Positions 36,092 to 44,994 of a DNA stretch of 64,000 nt are shown here, in pieces. Both the position numbers and the translations under genes were made by a program. The stretch spans positions 25,024 through 89,023 of the forward strand of contig CAYIZP010000006.1 in assembly GCA_964367905.1 (NCBI GenBank), in the 5' to 3' direction. Position 1 is the stretch's first letter; each line of letters begins with the position of its first letter. Origin of the DNA: CAUPWF01 sp964367905. GTDB taxonomy: Bacteria > Bacillota > Clostridia > Lachnospirales > Lachnospiraceae. The notes beneath the pieces are model-generated. The model saw only the letters and a list, made by a program, of their open reading frames with translations, made no database searches and was not told where the DNA came from.

Positions 36092-36688
36092 TTAATTCAT
36101 ATCACGCACTGTATCTAAGAGTATTTCTACCTCAGAATGATAGTATATCTTATTTCTCATCGCAAAAATCTGTTCCCCTTCATAGACCGCTCCCTGGTAA
36201 TCAAAATCCATACCGATTCCGATCTGTGGAAGCATTTCATTCAGTGCCACATCCCCTATATCCACGGTGAAGTCCGTCATATAATTTGCCATGATATCAT
36301 CATTTTCTTTTACATCCTTTATAAATCTCTCTAACGTATCCATATCGGATTCATTTAGAATTTCCCCATATTTCAAGATTTCTCCATCCAAACGGAAACT
36401 ATGTATCGCGTACTTGACTTCTCTTGTATCATCGGGAATCACATTAATTAACCATAGTATTCCCTCCGAATCATCCCATGCAATCCCCCCATTGCAATCA
36501 ATCACATAAGACTCTACCTGCTCCGTGGCTAGTTGCGATTCATATTGTACTTTTACATCCTTATCAATGTAATTATACATACGTGCTCCCGATACCATCA
36601 ACTCACTTACACATATTGCAACCAATGCCATGACTGCCATTGCAACAATCAATTCTACTAGGGAGATACCTCTATTATTTATTCTCAT
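36092..36688 (-). CDS. Prepilin-like protein (minor pseudopilin)
   Basis: This 198-residue protein carries a type IV prepilin signal, NNRG then ISLVELIVAMAVMALVAICVSELM, with Glu at position +5 after the Gly cleavage site (around residue 6). The rest, about 160 residues, is a hydrophilic globular part. AGGAGGGAAG precedes the ATG. It is read with the neighbouring prepilin-like genes and is probably a minor pilin that primes or caps the pilus; I cannot assign it to a named GspH-K type. Confidence 0.8.
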   Translation of the reverse strand: MRINNRGISLVELIVAMAVMALVAICVSELMVSGARMYNYIDKDVKVQYESQLATEQVESYVIDCNGGIAWDDSEGILWLINVIPDDTREVKYAIHSFRLDGEILKYGEILNESDMDTLERFIKDVKENDDIMANYMTDFTVDIGDVALNEMLPQIGIGMDFDYQGAVYEGEQIFAMRNKIYYHSEVEILLDTVRDMN

Positions 36689-36699
36689 CTTCTTCCCTC

Positions 36700-37209
36700 C
36701 TAGCTTTGGCCAACTCCAAAATACCCTGTAGTCTGAACGATTTCTATCTCATAGCTTCTATCTCCGCCCTCAAAACTAAGACCAATTATACCATCTACAT
36801 TTATCGTCAAATCACTTGGGTCGAGCAGTAGTTTTCCCGTCTCTCTGTCAAACGTAATTTCCAAATCCGCCGTTACTTCTTGTTTGGAACCGTTTTCAAA
36901 TAGATAGAAAACTTCTATGCTTCCCTCGCCCAAACCTTCGGCTTGTTCCTCATTTTCATCTATCTTCAATCTTCCAGTATAGTCTCCTTTATTCGGATCA
37001 TAATCTAGGGTGATACTCGGCTCCCCTCTTCCACTTACCGTAGCAACTTTTCCCTCTGCCATGAGAGAAAAAAACACATCACTTGCCTCGTTTGCTCTGC
37101 TCGAATATACAAGTGTGAGAAAGCTTGTTGCTACCACGGCTACAATCGCAAGAATCGCAATGACTACGATTAACTCTACCAAGGTAAATCCTCTGTTATT
37201 CAACTTCAA
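36700..37209 (-). CDS. Prepilin-like protein (minor pseudopilin)
   Basis: This protein of about 169 residues has the prepilin signal NNRG-FTLVELIVVIAILAIVAVVATSFL close to its start. I take the TTG at 37209 because TAGGAGGA lies seven bases upstream; the longer frame overlaps the preceding gene and puts 20 extra residues before the signal. The mature part includes ITLDYDPNKGDYTGRLKID and ends DRSYEIEIVQTTGYFGVGQS. It lies 11 bases after the 767-residue gene. Confidence 0.8.
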   Translation of the reverse strand: MKLNNRGFTLVELIVVIAILAIVAVVATSFLTLVYSSRANEASDVFFSLMAEGKVATVSGRGEPSITLDYDPNKGDYTGRLKIDENEEQAEGLGEGSIEVFYLFENGSKQEVTADLEITFDRETGKLLLDPSDLTINVDGIIGLSFEGGDRSYEIEIVQTTGYFGVGQS

Positions 37210-37220
37210 TTGGCTTCCTC

Positions 37221-39524
37221 CTACTGTTCTTTCCAGTTGACATAGGATACTAAATCTGTCATCTCCCATGATTCAGACCCAGACACCTGCTCTTGCTGTC
37301 TATCCGCGTCTTCTAGAAATTGACGAAATTCAACCACCGTATCTCCACTAGTCAAAGTTGCATCAAATGCCTCTAATACCGCACCTTGATTGGAACTGAT
37401 ATTCATCGCATTCATTGTAATATCATTTGCCGATAACACAATTCCCTCATAGTCCCGATCTATTTCAACCGAAATACCACCAACTGCTATGATCGCATTT
37501 ACTTCACTATAATCCCATCTATATAATGTAGAAATTTCTGCTAAAGAGAATGCTCCCGACGAGCCATAAACCAGTAATCCTCTCACCGCTCCAGCGCTAT
37601 CAACAAATTCCCATATTTTCCACGTAGTTGATGCTTTACTACTTGAAACTGCGCCTTCAATCGTTTCTGGCATAGCATCTTCTCCATATTCACTTGCAAC
37701 CTCGTCCCCCATCAATGCGTTGATATTCTTTCCATGAATCACACTATAAAACGGAGTCAGATCTGGTGCCTCTGATTGATAATCCAAAGATAAATTCTGG
37801 CCCAATGCTTGATATGCTGTCTCTATGGATTTTACAAAATCAAGGTCTATCGGTTCCTCAGATGTCCCTAAACTATAGGTACTCCCGTCTTGTTCCATAA
37901 AGTGCCCACTCGTAATCGCATTCTCTGGAAGCAGAGATAATTCCGTGTATATCGACAAGTATTCCGCGATTTCCTCTGGCTTTTCTGAGAAATAATCTCT
38001 AAAATATTCATTTGCATGCTCTACGGTATCAAATCTTAAGTAAAAGTAAGTAACGGTCTGTCCAGATGTTAAATTCACTGAATTCGTTACCACATCTGCT
38101 CCATAAGATTCCATTGTTTTCTCTATGCCATCGACGGTCAGAAGGACAACATCTTTATCCCACTCGTAAGTTGCAATCGGATCTCCTACATAAGGATTGG
38201 TCAAATCAAGAATGATCACTCCTCTCCCATCAATGACATTGCTGATTGCATCCACTGGTGCTAGATAGCTTCTCTGATTTGTCTTCGTCGAAATGGATTC
38301 CCCCATCATAACCGAAGATTCACTCCCAATAAATCCATGTCCGGCAAGCATCAATTCATCCACCTCTTCAAAGTTTAATCTAGTGCCCGACGCATTGACT
38401 AGGATTGCACTACTTGTATCTTCATCGCCGTGTAATATCTCTGTATTTGTGACCTCATTGTTACTATAGCCAAATCCATAATATTCATGGTTCACATTCA
38501 CTTCCGAGTTTTGCCCATTCAAATTCAAGTCATTTTGGGCATAGACAACTCCATCAAGGGATAAGGTCGCACCGAATCCCACATCAATGTTATTCACCCA
38601 AAGCGTTGTAGAATCAGCAAATACTGTTTCTTTAACCCCTGATAGAAGAACCTCTCCATTCGTGATCACCATTCCATTTGAGAAATGGTTATCTATCGTC
38701 GTTACTCCTGTTAAATCAATGGTCTCCGCATAGATACTACCACTGACATAATGGTCACCGATTGTAGCATTATGTAATGTTTCTTCCGCAACCATCGCAT
38801 ATTCCGTAATCGCCGTAGCATCAAACCCGCTACCACTTGCCAATTGAAAGCTCGGAATATCAATCGCAATATCTGCCGATAAGAGGGTGTTATAACCATC
38901 CTCTCCCGTATAAGAAACTTCAAACCCCTCGAAAACCACTTTTGTTGCATGAAAATTCACCTTTGTTTGTCTTGGGTCTCCTTCCCCTAAAAGGATTTCT
39001 ATTTTAATTCCATCACTTCCTTGGATGGATGAAATCGTATTCTTTGCCTCATTCACAGTCCAAGTACTTTCAAGATCTGCCTTCTTCAACATATTTTCAA
39101 TTGCTTGTGGATTATATTGTTCAGACACACTGCCTCCAGCCACTAAAAACAGACGTTCTCCACCTACTTCCACCTCTTTTAGCTGTTCTTGAACAAGCTC
39201 GTGAAACTTATCATCGATATTCTCCCCCTCTGCAAACTCAGCATGATAGGCATTGTAATTTGTTAATACATCTTGATACGCTACTCGAATCGCTTCTGCT
39301 GCTACTTCTTGAAATCCTGCCTGTATTTGATCTAATACCTCTGTTGCACTATAAAAATTCGTTTCGCCTTTTCTTTCAGTCGCTTTGATTAAAAATCCTG
39401 TATACGTCATAGAAAGCAAGGTAACACCAAGGATGGTAATAAACATCATCGCTACCAAAACTGTAACAATACTAGAACCTTTGTTATTTTTTTTAAATTG
39501 TTTGGCTCTCACTATCCAACTCAA
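37221..39524 (-). CDS. Large PilX-like membrane-anchored protein of the pilus locus
   Basis: This 767-residue protein starts with a prepilin/PilX-like segment, KKNNKGSSIVTVLVAMMFITILGVTLLSM, but the usual Phe-Thr-Leu-Val-Glu is replaced by SSIVTVL, so the +5 Glu is missing. The next helix, KATERKGETNFYSATEVLDQIQ, matches the family of bacterial PilX N-terminal domains. The middle (about 230-480) is rich in short beta segments (SIYAETIDLTGVTTIDNHFSNGM, VVYAQNDLNLNGQ) suggesting a beta-solenoid; a second such region follows near 690-730 (IIAVGGISVEIDRDYEGIVLSANDITMNA). The start codon is TTG with AAGGAGG nine bases upstream. Confidence 0.7.
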   Translation of the reverse strand: MSWIVRAKQFKKNNKGSSIVTVLVAMMFITILGVTLLSMTYTGFLIKATERKGETNFYSATEVLDQIQAGFQEVAAEAIRVAYQDVLTNYNAYHAEFAEGENIDDKFHELVQEQLKEVEVGGERLFLVAGGSVSEQYNPQAIENMLKKADLESTWTVNEAKNTISSIQGSDGIKIEILLGEGDPRQTKVNFHATKVVFEGFEVSYTGEDGYNTLLSADIAIDIPSFQLASGSGFDATAITEYAMVAEETLHNATIGDHYVSGSIYAETIDLTGVTTIDNHFSNGMVITNGEVLLSGVKETVFADSTTLWVNNIDVGFGATLSLDGVVYAQNDLNLNGQNSEVNVNHEYYGFGYSNNEVTNTEILHGDEDTSSAILVNASGTRLNFEEVDELMLAGHGFIGSESSVMMGESISTKTNQRSYLAPVDAISNVIDGRGVIILDLTNPYVGDPIATYEWDKDVVLLTVDGIEKTMESYGADVVTNSVNLTSGQTVTYFYLRFDTVEHANEYFRDYFSEKPEEIAEYLSIYTELSLLPENAITSGHFMEQDGSTYSLGTSEEPIDLDFVKSIETAYQALGQNLSLDYQSEAPDLTPFYSVIHGKNINALMGDEVASEYGEDAMPETIEGAVSSSKASTTWKIWEFVDSAGAVRGLLVYGSSGAFSLAEISTLYRWDYSEVNAIIAVGGISVEIDRDYEGIVLSANDITMNAMNISSNQGAVLEAFDATLTSGDTVVEFRQFLEDADRQQEQVSGSESWEMTDLVSYVNWKEQ

Positions 39525-39601
39525 TGTACTTTGCCTCCTTTCTTTTTATATATTATGTATATAGATACCTGCGGATTGCTACTCACTTTGTGGTATCCTT
39601 G

Positions 39602-40876
39602 TCATTGTAGATTTGTCGTTGTAAATTCATACAATGGTGTCTGATTATAATCAGGAGCATCCCCGACCCGTTCAAACACTTTGATGGTAGTCTGAAAGAT
39701 CCGTTCCCCCTCTTCTTGAACGACCAAATCATTGCCCTCTTCAAAATCCCTAGTCAGTACAAAGATAGACCCTGTTTGAATCCTAAAATTCGCATGGTTA
39801 TTGGGTTGCCCTGTCTCTAAATTGATTCCCACGTTTGATAAAACCTGCGCACCCTCTTCTGCGACTATTACCGGTGGAATCGCCTCTGTTCTAGATTGAG
39901 TCAATAAAACTTGTGCCTCATATGACATTTCTCTCTCTTCGCTAGATTGAATTGTTTTCTGCTTTGCTAATACGATGGTGACAGGACAATTATTGGCATT
40001 GATAATCTCTACTTCATCTCCCTCTCCATAATACCACGGATTAAACAACACATAAAAAGCTGGATATTCTTCCCCTTCTTCTACTTCTACTCCACCCTGT
40101 GGTGTTATCTCACTCTTGCCTGTTGCTATTTCACCTTCTATAGTTGGGCTTCCTGATTGCGTATAGGAAAAGGTATAATTCATCTCTAGAAAAAATTGCA
40201 CTTGATGGTCTACTTCTAATATTTCAATCGTGATTTTTCTCTCTCCTGTGATACCTTGACTATCCATTGATAAGGCAGAATCTAATCTATTATCTTGGAT
40301 AAATTTCTGGAATGCACTTTCGTCGGGGTCTTCTAGAGAATTATTCTGATTGAACACGTAATCCATGGGTGTATATTGAGGAATCGATGTTTGATTCAGA
40401 TTCCCATATCCACTTCCTACATCTCCTGATACCGAATCTGCGGGAGTTCCAAGTTCAAAATCCACCATGATATCGTACTGTCCGTATTGCATCTGCACAC
40501 CTGGAAATCCTACATGATAAGAATAGTCGGGCTGCATTCTCTCCTCACTCACACCTAATGCGGTGTAACTCCCATCACCTTCTAGCTTGTAAAATGAAGC
40601 CTCCGAAGTTCCCCCACTTTCCTCTGCTGTATTAGAAATGCTTGGCACTCCTCCACTATCAGTCGGCAGCACAGCAGACAAATCCATAACCTCCAATTGC
40701 TCTGCTACATTCTCCCCCACCTGTGTCGCTTCACCCATCATGGTGCTTTTTGCTAAAGTATTTGCAGAAGATGAGAACATAGAAAGTAGGGGTGTTGCAA
40801 TAATCGCTAAAATTGCTACCCCTATTATCAATTCTACTAATGTAAAGCCTTTGTGATTGTTTCTTAACTGTTTCAC
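39602..40876 (-). CDS. Prepilin-like protein, PilV-type, large
   Basis: This 424-residue protein has a classical prepilin signal, NNHKG-FTLVELIIGVAILAIIATPLLSMF, at residues 6-35 and a long hydrophilic body including GYGNLNQTSIPQYTPMDYVFNQNN and FYVLFNPWYYGEGDEVEIIN. I choose the GTG at 40876 since AAAGGTGAGA lies eight bases upstream and MKQLRNNHKG is a natural N-terminus; GTG codons at 40882 and 40888 are alternatives. Most minor pilins are much shorter, so an enlarged functional head is likely. Confidence 0.75.
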   Translation of the reverse strand: MKQLRNNHKGFTLVELIIGVAILAIIATPLLSMFSSSANTLAKSTMMGEATQVGENVAEQLEVMDLSAVLPTDSGGVPSISNTAEESGGTSEASFYKLEGDGSYTALGVSEERMQPDYSYHVGFPGVQMQYGQYDIMVDFELGTPADSVSGDVGSGYGNLNQTSIPQYTPMDYVFNQNNSLEDPDESAFQKFIQDNRLDSALSMDSQGITGERKITIEILEVDHQVQFFLEMNYTFSYTQSGSPTIEGEIATGKSEITPQGGVEVEEGEEYPAFYVLFNPWYYGEGDEVEIINANNCPVTIVLAKQKTIQSSEEREMSYEAQVLLTQSRTEAIPPVIVAEEGAQVLSNVGINLETGQPNNHANFRIQTGSIFVLTRDFEEGNDLVVQEEGERIFQTTIKVFERVGDAPDYNQTPLYEFTTTNLQ

Positions 40877-40911
40877 TATCACTCTCACCTTTCACTCGAT
40901 ATTACTTCTAT

Positions 40912-41700
40912 TTATTCGACTGGTTCCTCCGGCGTCTGCTCTTCCGGTAAGCCTGATGTGGAATCTTCTGTTGACTGCTCTTCTGATTGCCCTTCTGCCT
41001 GTTCTCCATCAACTAGAGGTTCTTCATATCCAACGCGTCCTGCAACCGTACTTCCGAATAGTTCATCTGTTCCAATTGGAACCAATGGCATTTGACTCTC
41101 TTGATACTGTGCTTCTGGATATGTAATAAAAAACTTGCTAATCACGAAATTTCCAGCCAGTTTTGATGTTTCTGCATCGTAAGAAATCGACACACTGTCC
41201 AATGCTGTTTTTTCCTCTGTGGCATAGATATAGTCTATACTAGATTTAAGTTGTTCGTAGGATAACTGCCCAGTTACATTGGAAGTAGTCTTATATGCAG
41301 ACAAATCTGTACGCACTTCCTCTCCATCTACCGATACATATCCCGGAAACTCTACCACTAACTGCTCTTCTCCAAATGTCAATGTGTCGATGTCAAAATC
41401 AACCTGCTCTTCTAGGTCCAAAGTCCACACAATGATGTCTTGCGGGCGAATACCAGCAGGATATTGCTCAAGTTGTTCCGCTGCATATAGCTTATCACTC
41501 TCAATCTCACTCAGATATGTTGCCCGGTCAGCATATAGCGCCTCTAACTGTGTCAACTCAGGTTGAATTACAGCAAGTTCTGCTTCTACCTCCTCTGTAC
41601 TCTCAATTACCCTGTTGTTTACAACAAAATACATCACGACAAATAACAGGATCCCACCTAGCACAATTAATAGTCTTGCCTCATTTTTCGATATTTTCAT
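40912..41700 (-). CDS. PilO-like pilus assembly inner-membrane protein
   Basis: This 262-residue protein has one membrane helix (LLIVLGGILLFVVMYFVV, residues 10-27), then a coiled coil (VEAELAVIQPELTQLEALYADRATYLSEI) and a ferredoxin-like fold region with SYEQLKSSIDYIYATEEKTALDSVSISYD. This order fits PilO, which bridges the PilM/PilN part to the outer apparatus. The last 45 residues are Glu/Gln/Pro-rich. The identity of the family is supported mainly by position directly after the PilM-PilN fusion. Confidence 0.7.
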   Translation of the reverse strand: MKISKNEARLLIVLGGILLFVVMYFVVNNRVIESTEEVEAELAVIQPELTQLEALYADRATYLSEIESDKLYAAEQLEQYPAGIRPQDIIVWTLDLEEQVDFDIDTLTFGEEQLVVEFPGYVSVDGEEVRTDLSAYKTTSNVTGQLSYEQLKSSIDYIYATEEKTALDSVSISYDAETSKLAGNFVISKFFITYPEAQYQESQMPLVPIGTDELFGSTVAGRVGYEEPLVDGEQAEGQSEEQSTEDSTSGLPEEQTPEEPVE

Positions 41701-41713
41701 CTGTGACTCCCCC

Positions 41714-43342
41714 TTATGGTTCTACTTCTTCTGTTGTTTGCTCTTCCACCACATCTTGTTGTGTACTAGATGTAGGAGGGGCTTCAATCTGCTCTGGTAA
41801 TACATATTCGCAACTAATACTAAATGATGCGATTGGAACTCCTGCCACGTTCGCCCCTTCTGTGATGCCACTAACACTAATCTTGTCTATGGACTCAAAA
41901 GAATCCAGTTGAGAAATCACGACTGCCGCACTCTCCATATCTGGTACTTCCACATTCATGGACACTCCAAAATTGTCACAAGAAGCTGACAGTAGTAAAA
42001 TGCTTGATGGCATCTTATCCTCTAATTCCTCTAAAAATTCCCTCAGATTAGCATTATTACTAATACCCTGTTCCTCTAGCAATTGTAAATTATATTTAAT
42101 TTCCTCATATTCCACATATAGGTCATATTCAGTCATTACACTGGATAAACTTTCGATTCTCTCCTTCGCTATCTCTAACTCATTTTGTGCTGTGAAGTAA
42201 TCCAGCGTTGTCCCTGCAACAACCCCTACTCCCGCTAGCAAACACACTCCTGCAAAGACAATTGGCAAGCGTAACGATCCTTCACTGCCCTTCTTCTTTT
42301 GTATCTCAATGAATTTTGCAGGTGTCAACTCAAGGGGTTCGATGTAACTTCCTAAACAGTTCACATATAATATCGAATCTGCTCCAGACACCACTTTGTC
42401 GATTCCCTGCATCTCAGGTAATAGCAATACCTCTTCTTCCATTGCATCTGCAATTTCCTTGTCTAAACCTGCAAGCTCCGCACAGGTTCCAAGTAACACA
42501 ATCTTTGAAATCTCATCTTCGGAATATGTCATTTTAAAGAACTCTGCACTTCTTACAATACCATTTGCAAGTCTAGAGTAAATATCTTGTTTCTCATCTT
42601 CCTCAACCTTACTGTCCAACCATTCCTGGTTTTTGCATTTTTCTAGTACATCTCCAAATGCCAATTCTTCCACTCTAGATGCAAGCATTGCAGAGGAGAT
42701 TACTCCTTCTCCCCCGAAAGGAAAAGCTCTCTGAAGTAATAGTTTTCCATCTCTCATAAAGGTTGCCAAAGTCTGTTTCAGTTCGAGTGAAACATACATA
42801 GTCACTCCCTGTGTCTGTAAACCTTTGAAGGTTTGATATTGACAATTGGCACTATAGTCAAACGCCTCTAACTCAAGACCTGTCTCCTCTATCATCTTCT
42901 GATAACTGTTCAATATAGGGATTGGAACAGCTGTAATCAACACTCTATGCCCTGGACTTTCTCCCTTTTTAGTCTCTAATAAGGTATATGCCACCTGGTA
43001 TCCCGACAAATCTACTGGAAAATACTCCGAGGCATTCGCTAATACCATTGCCTTCAATTTATTTTTCTTCACAAGAGGAAACACAACTTGACGACTGACC
43101 ACTTTAGATGTGGACAATGTAAAAATTGTATTTTTAACATCCAACACCCCATGAGATTTCATTTCCTTTTCTAATTCTTGTGCAATCGCCTCTGGCTGAA
43201 TAATCTCTCCATCCATAACCGACATCGTTGGCGTGTCAAAGTGAAAAGAATTGGTTGCATGCACTCCCTTTAATCGCTTCGTTATTACACAAACTTTTAC
43301 TAGCTGATCACCAATTTCTATACTTAGTACTTTCTTAGCCAT
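41714..43342 (-). CDS. PilM-PilN fusion protein
   Basis: This 542-residue protein joins two pilus alignment proteins normally made separately. Residues 1-345 form a PilM/FtsA-like actin fold (KKVLSIEIGDQLVKVC at the start, VTMYVSLELKQTLATFMRDGKLLLQRAFPFGGEGV, and KIVLLGTCAELAGLDKEIADAM). Residues about 359-378 form a membrane helix (LPIVFAGVCLLAGVGVVAGT), followed by a coiled coil and a PilN-like domain (REFLEELEDKMPSSILLLSASCDN, AAVVISQLDSFESIDKISVSGI). In separate systems the N-terminus of PilN binds PilM, so fusion fixes this contact. The tail is acidic. GTAGGAGGAATT precedes the ATG. Confidence 0.82.
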   Translation of the reverse strand: MAKKVLSIEIGDQLVKVCVITKRLKGVHATNSFHFDTPTMSVMDGEIIQPEAIAQELEKEMKSHGVLDVKNTIFTLSTSKVVSRQVVFPLVKKNKLKAMVLANASEYFPVDLSGYQVAYTLLETKKGESPGHRVLITAVPIPILNSYQKMIEETGLELEAFDYSANCQYQTFKGLQTQGVTMYVSLELKQTLATFMRDGKLLLQRAFPFGGEGVISSAMLASRVEELAFGDVLEKCKNQEWLDSKVEEDEKQDIYSRLANGIVRSAEFFKMTYSEDEISKIVLLGTCAELAGLDKEIADAMEEEVLLLPEMQGIDKVVSGADSILYVNCLGSYIEPLELTPAKFIEIQKKKGSEGSLRLPIVFAGVCLLAGVGVVAGTTLDYFTAQNELEIAKERIESLSSVMTEYDLYVEYEEIKYNLQLLEEQGISNNANLREFLEELEDKMPSSILLLSASCDNFGVSMNVEVPDMESAAVVISQLDSFESIDKISVSGITEGANVAGVPIASFSISCEYVLPEQIEAPPTSSTQQDVVEEQTTEEVEP

Positions 43343-43389
43343 AATTCCTCCTACCCCTCTCTTATTTCAAATATTTTTCATATCTCCCC

Positions 43390-44151
43390 TTAGAGTCCTA
43401 ATCGACTCGTGTACCACTCTATCACAGGTGTCCCCCATAAGAATGAAACTGTAATTCCAATTGCCAAATATGGACCTAATGCTAATTCTCTACTTGCTCC
43501 ATAGAATCTCATTCGAATGATGTGGATTATGGATGCAACAATACATCCAAGAAAGAAGGCAAATATCGTCGGATAAAGTCCTAGGAACAACCCACTTCCT
43601 GCCATCAACTTCACATCTCCACCTCCGATGGCGCTTCCACCTGATAGGAAAAAGAAAATCAATAACACACCCGCAACTCCAATAAATCCGAATAGATGAT
43701 TCTTCCAATCACCTATATTTATCATAAATCTCGTCAAACCTAGAAAAAATATAAATATCGTAGTCTGTAACGGAATTTCTTTCGTTCTCGCATCAATCAC
43801 CGATATAATTAATAAGGTCGACAACAAGAAACACCCTAACACTGCATCTATGCTGTATCCATATACCGAACAAACCACTCCCCACAGTACTCCATTACAT
43901 AATTCAATCAACAGATACTGTATGGAAATCGGATGTTGACAATTAGAACATCGACCTCTTAAACACAACCAACTAAAGATGGGAATCAATTCCCACCACT
44001 TTAACTCTTTCTTACAATTCATGCAATGGGAATGTCCCATCACCACACCTTCCCCCAAAGGGAGGCGAAGAATACATACATTACAAAAACTACCAACCAT
44101 AATTCCTAGTATTACAGTCATCATGATTAATGTCATCTGAATGAAATCCAT
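43390..44151 (-). CDS. pilD: Prepilin peptidase (type IV leader peptidase)
   Basis: This membrane aspartic protease of about 253 residues cuts prepilins after Gly and methylates the new N-terminus. The N-terminal cytoplasmic domain has SFCNVCILRLPLGEGV and two zinc Cys pairs, CMNC and CSNC. The catalytic Asp residues are expected in SVIDARTKEIP and in GGGDVKLMAGSGLFLG. About eight membrane helices are present. The ATG at 44151 is preferred because AAGGGGTGG lies eight bases upstream; a GTG at 44163 overlaps that site. Confidence 0.93.
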   Translation of the reverse strand: MDFIQMTLIMMTVILGIMVGSFCNVCILRLPLGEGVVMGHSHCMNCKKELKWWELIPIFSWLCLRGRCSNCQHPISIQYLLIELCNGVLWGVVCSVYGYSIDAVLGCFLLSTLLIISVIDARTKEIPLQTTIFIFFLGLTRFMINIGDWKNHLFGFIGVAGVLLIFFFLSGGSAIGGGDVKLMAGSGLFLGLYPTIFAFFLGCIVASIIHIIRMRFYGASRELALGPYLAIGITVSFLWGTPVIEWYTSRLGL

Positions 44152-44206
44152 CTTAATAACCACCCCTTCACACTATTTCCTTTTAGGGATATTTAAACTA
44201 TTTTGT

Positions 44207-44229
44207 ATCAGACATAAGATAACACTCGC
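44207..44229. repeat. Left arm of a 23-bp inverted repeat around the major pilin gene
   Basis: The sequence starts ATCAGACATAAGATA and continues for eight more bases. Its reverse complement, with 20 of 23 positions identical, lies at 44911-44933. Together they enclose 681 bp with the whole pilin gene. Confidence 0.7.
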
Positions 44230-44301
44230 TCTCTATTCCCCTGCTAACCTGAAAGAATCATTGTTTCTTTTCAAGAATCAGGGAAATACGGCGAGAATGT
44301 T

Positions 44302-44323
44302 ATAGGTCTAGGGATAGACCTAT
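44302..44323 (-). terminator. Hairpin after the major pilin gene
   Basis: ATAGGTCTA and TAGACCTAT form a perfect 9-bp stem with a GGGA loop, 21 bases after the pilin stop. There is no T-run on the minus strand, so it more likely protects the 3' end of the abundant pilin mRNA or partly attenuates read-through into pilD. Confidence 0.6.
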
Positions 44324-44343
44324 GTAATTTGTTTTCGGATCAT

Positions 44344-44847
44344 TTAATCCGTAGTACTATCAGAAGAAGCCTCTACTTCGCCTAATAAAGTCTTCCAACC
44401 TGTAGAAGTACCTGTTGTAAATGTAATTTTCCCTGTCTGTGAATCGATTGTAAACTCCAACACACCTTTTGCATCTGCGGACTCTACTTTTAGCTCAGAT
44501 AGAGTCATAATCGAATTTAAAATGCCCTGAAATGAATTCGCATCTGCTGTCGCTGCACCTGTTACAAATTCGCCTGCTGCTGTTCCACTTGTAAAATCAA
44601 TTCTCACCGTATAACTCGCTTCTGACGTTCCAAGATCTGGATCGACAATAACTGTCGACGCTGCCTGCATCAGGGATTCTCCCATTCTAATGTCATTTGT
44701 TTTTCTTGCATCCTCAAGATACCCTGTGTACATCGGTGCAAATACTGCTGCCAAGATTGCGATTATCGCAACAACGATAATCAACTCAACTAGAGTAAAA
44801 CCTTTGTTGTTTTTGACTCTTTTCTTCATTTTTTCTAATTTTTTCAT
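44344..44847 (-). CDS. Major type IV pilin precursor
   Basis: This 167-residue prepilin has a leader with many Lys (MKKLEKMKKRVKNNKG) cut after Gly 16, then FTLVELIIVVAIIAILAAVFAPMYTGYLEDARKTNDI, with Glu 5 of the mature chain conserved. The mature part is small, Ser/Thr/Ala-rich and has no Cys. It is assigned as the major pilin from its size, its separate position between pilC and pilD, a strong AAAAGGAGA site, and flanking hairpin. An inverted repeat surrounds the gene (44207-44229 and 44911-44933). Confidence 0.85.
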   Translation of the reverse strand: MKKLEKMKKRVKNNKGFTLVELIIVVAIIAILAAVFAPMYTGYLEDARKTNDIRMGESLMQAASTVIVDPDLGTSEASYTVRIDFTSGTAAGEFVTGAATADANSFQGILNSIMTLSELKVESADAKGVLEFTIDSQTGKITFTTGTSTGWKTLLGEVEASSDSTTD

Positions 44848-44910
44848 CTTCTTAATCTCCTTTTCATTTTTTTAGTGCCAATTCTGACACCCTCTCTCAT
44901 CTTATGTAAA

Positions 44911-44933
44911 GCGAGAGCTATCTTATGTCTGAT
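44911..44933. repeat. Right arm of the inverted repeat around the major pilin gene
   Basis: This is the reverse complement of the left arm (20/23 identical). A partial third copy of the CATAAGAT motif lies next to it on the minus strand (about 44899-44907). A TTGACA box at 44961-44956 stands just outside the repeat; no good -10 with 17-nt spacing is seen, the nearest being TGAGAT at the repeat edge and TAAGAT inside the repeat. Confidence 0.65.
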
Positions 44934-44994
44934 CTCATGCCTCGACCATCCCTATTGTCAAGACATCCTAATTTTAATAACCATCTCTTTCCCA

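Noticed and set aside
44207..44933. Insertion sequence around the pilin gene
   Set aside because: The enclosed gene is a typical prepilin and no transposase or target duplication is visible.
44848..44994. c-di-GMP (GEMM) riboswitch in front of the pilin gene
   Set aside because: Such riboswitches occur before clostridial pilins, but the conserved GEMM core is not present here.
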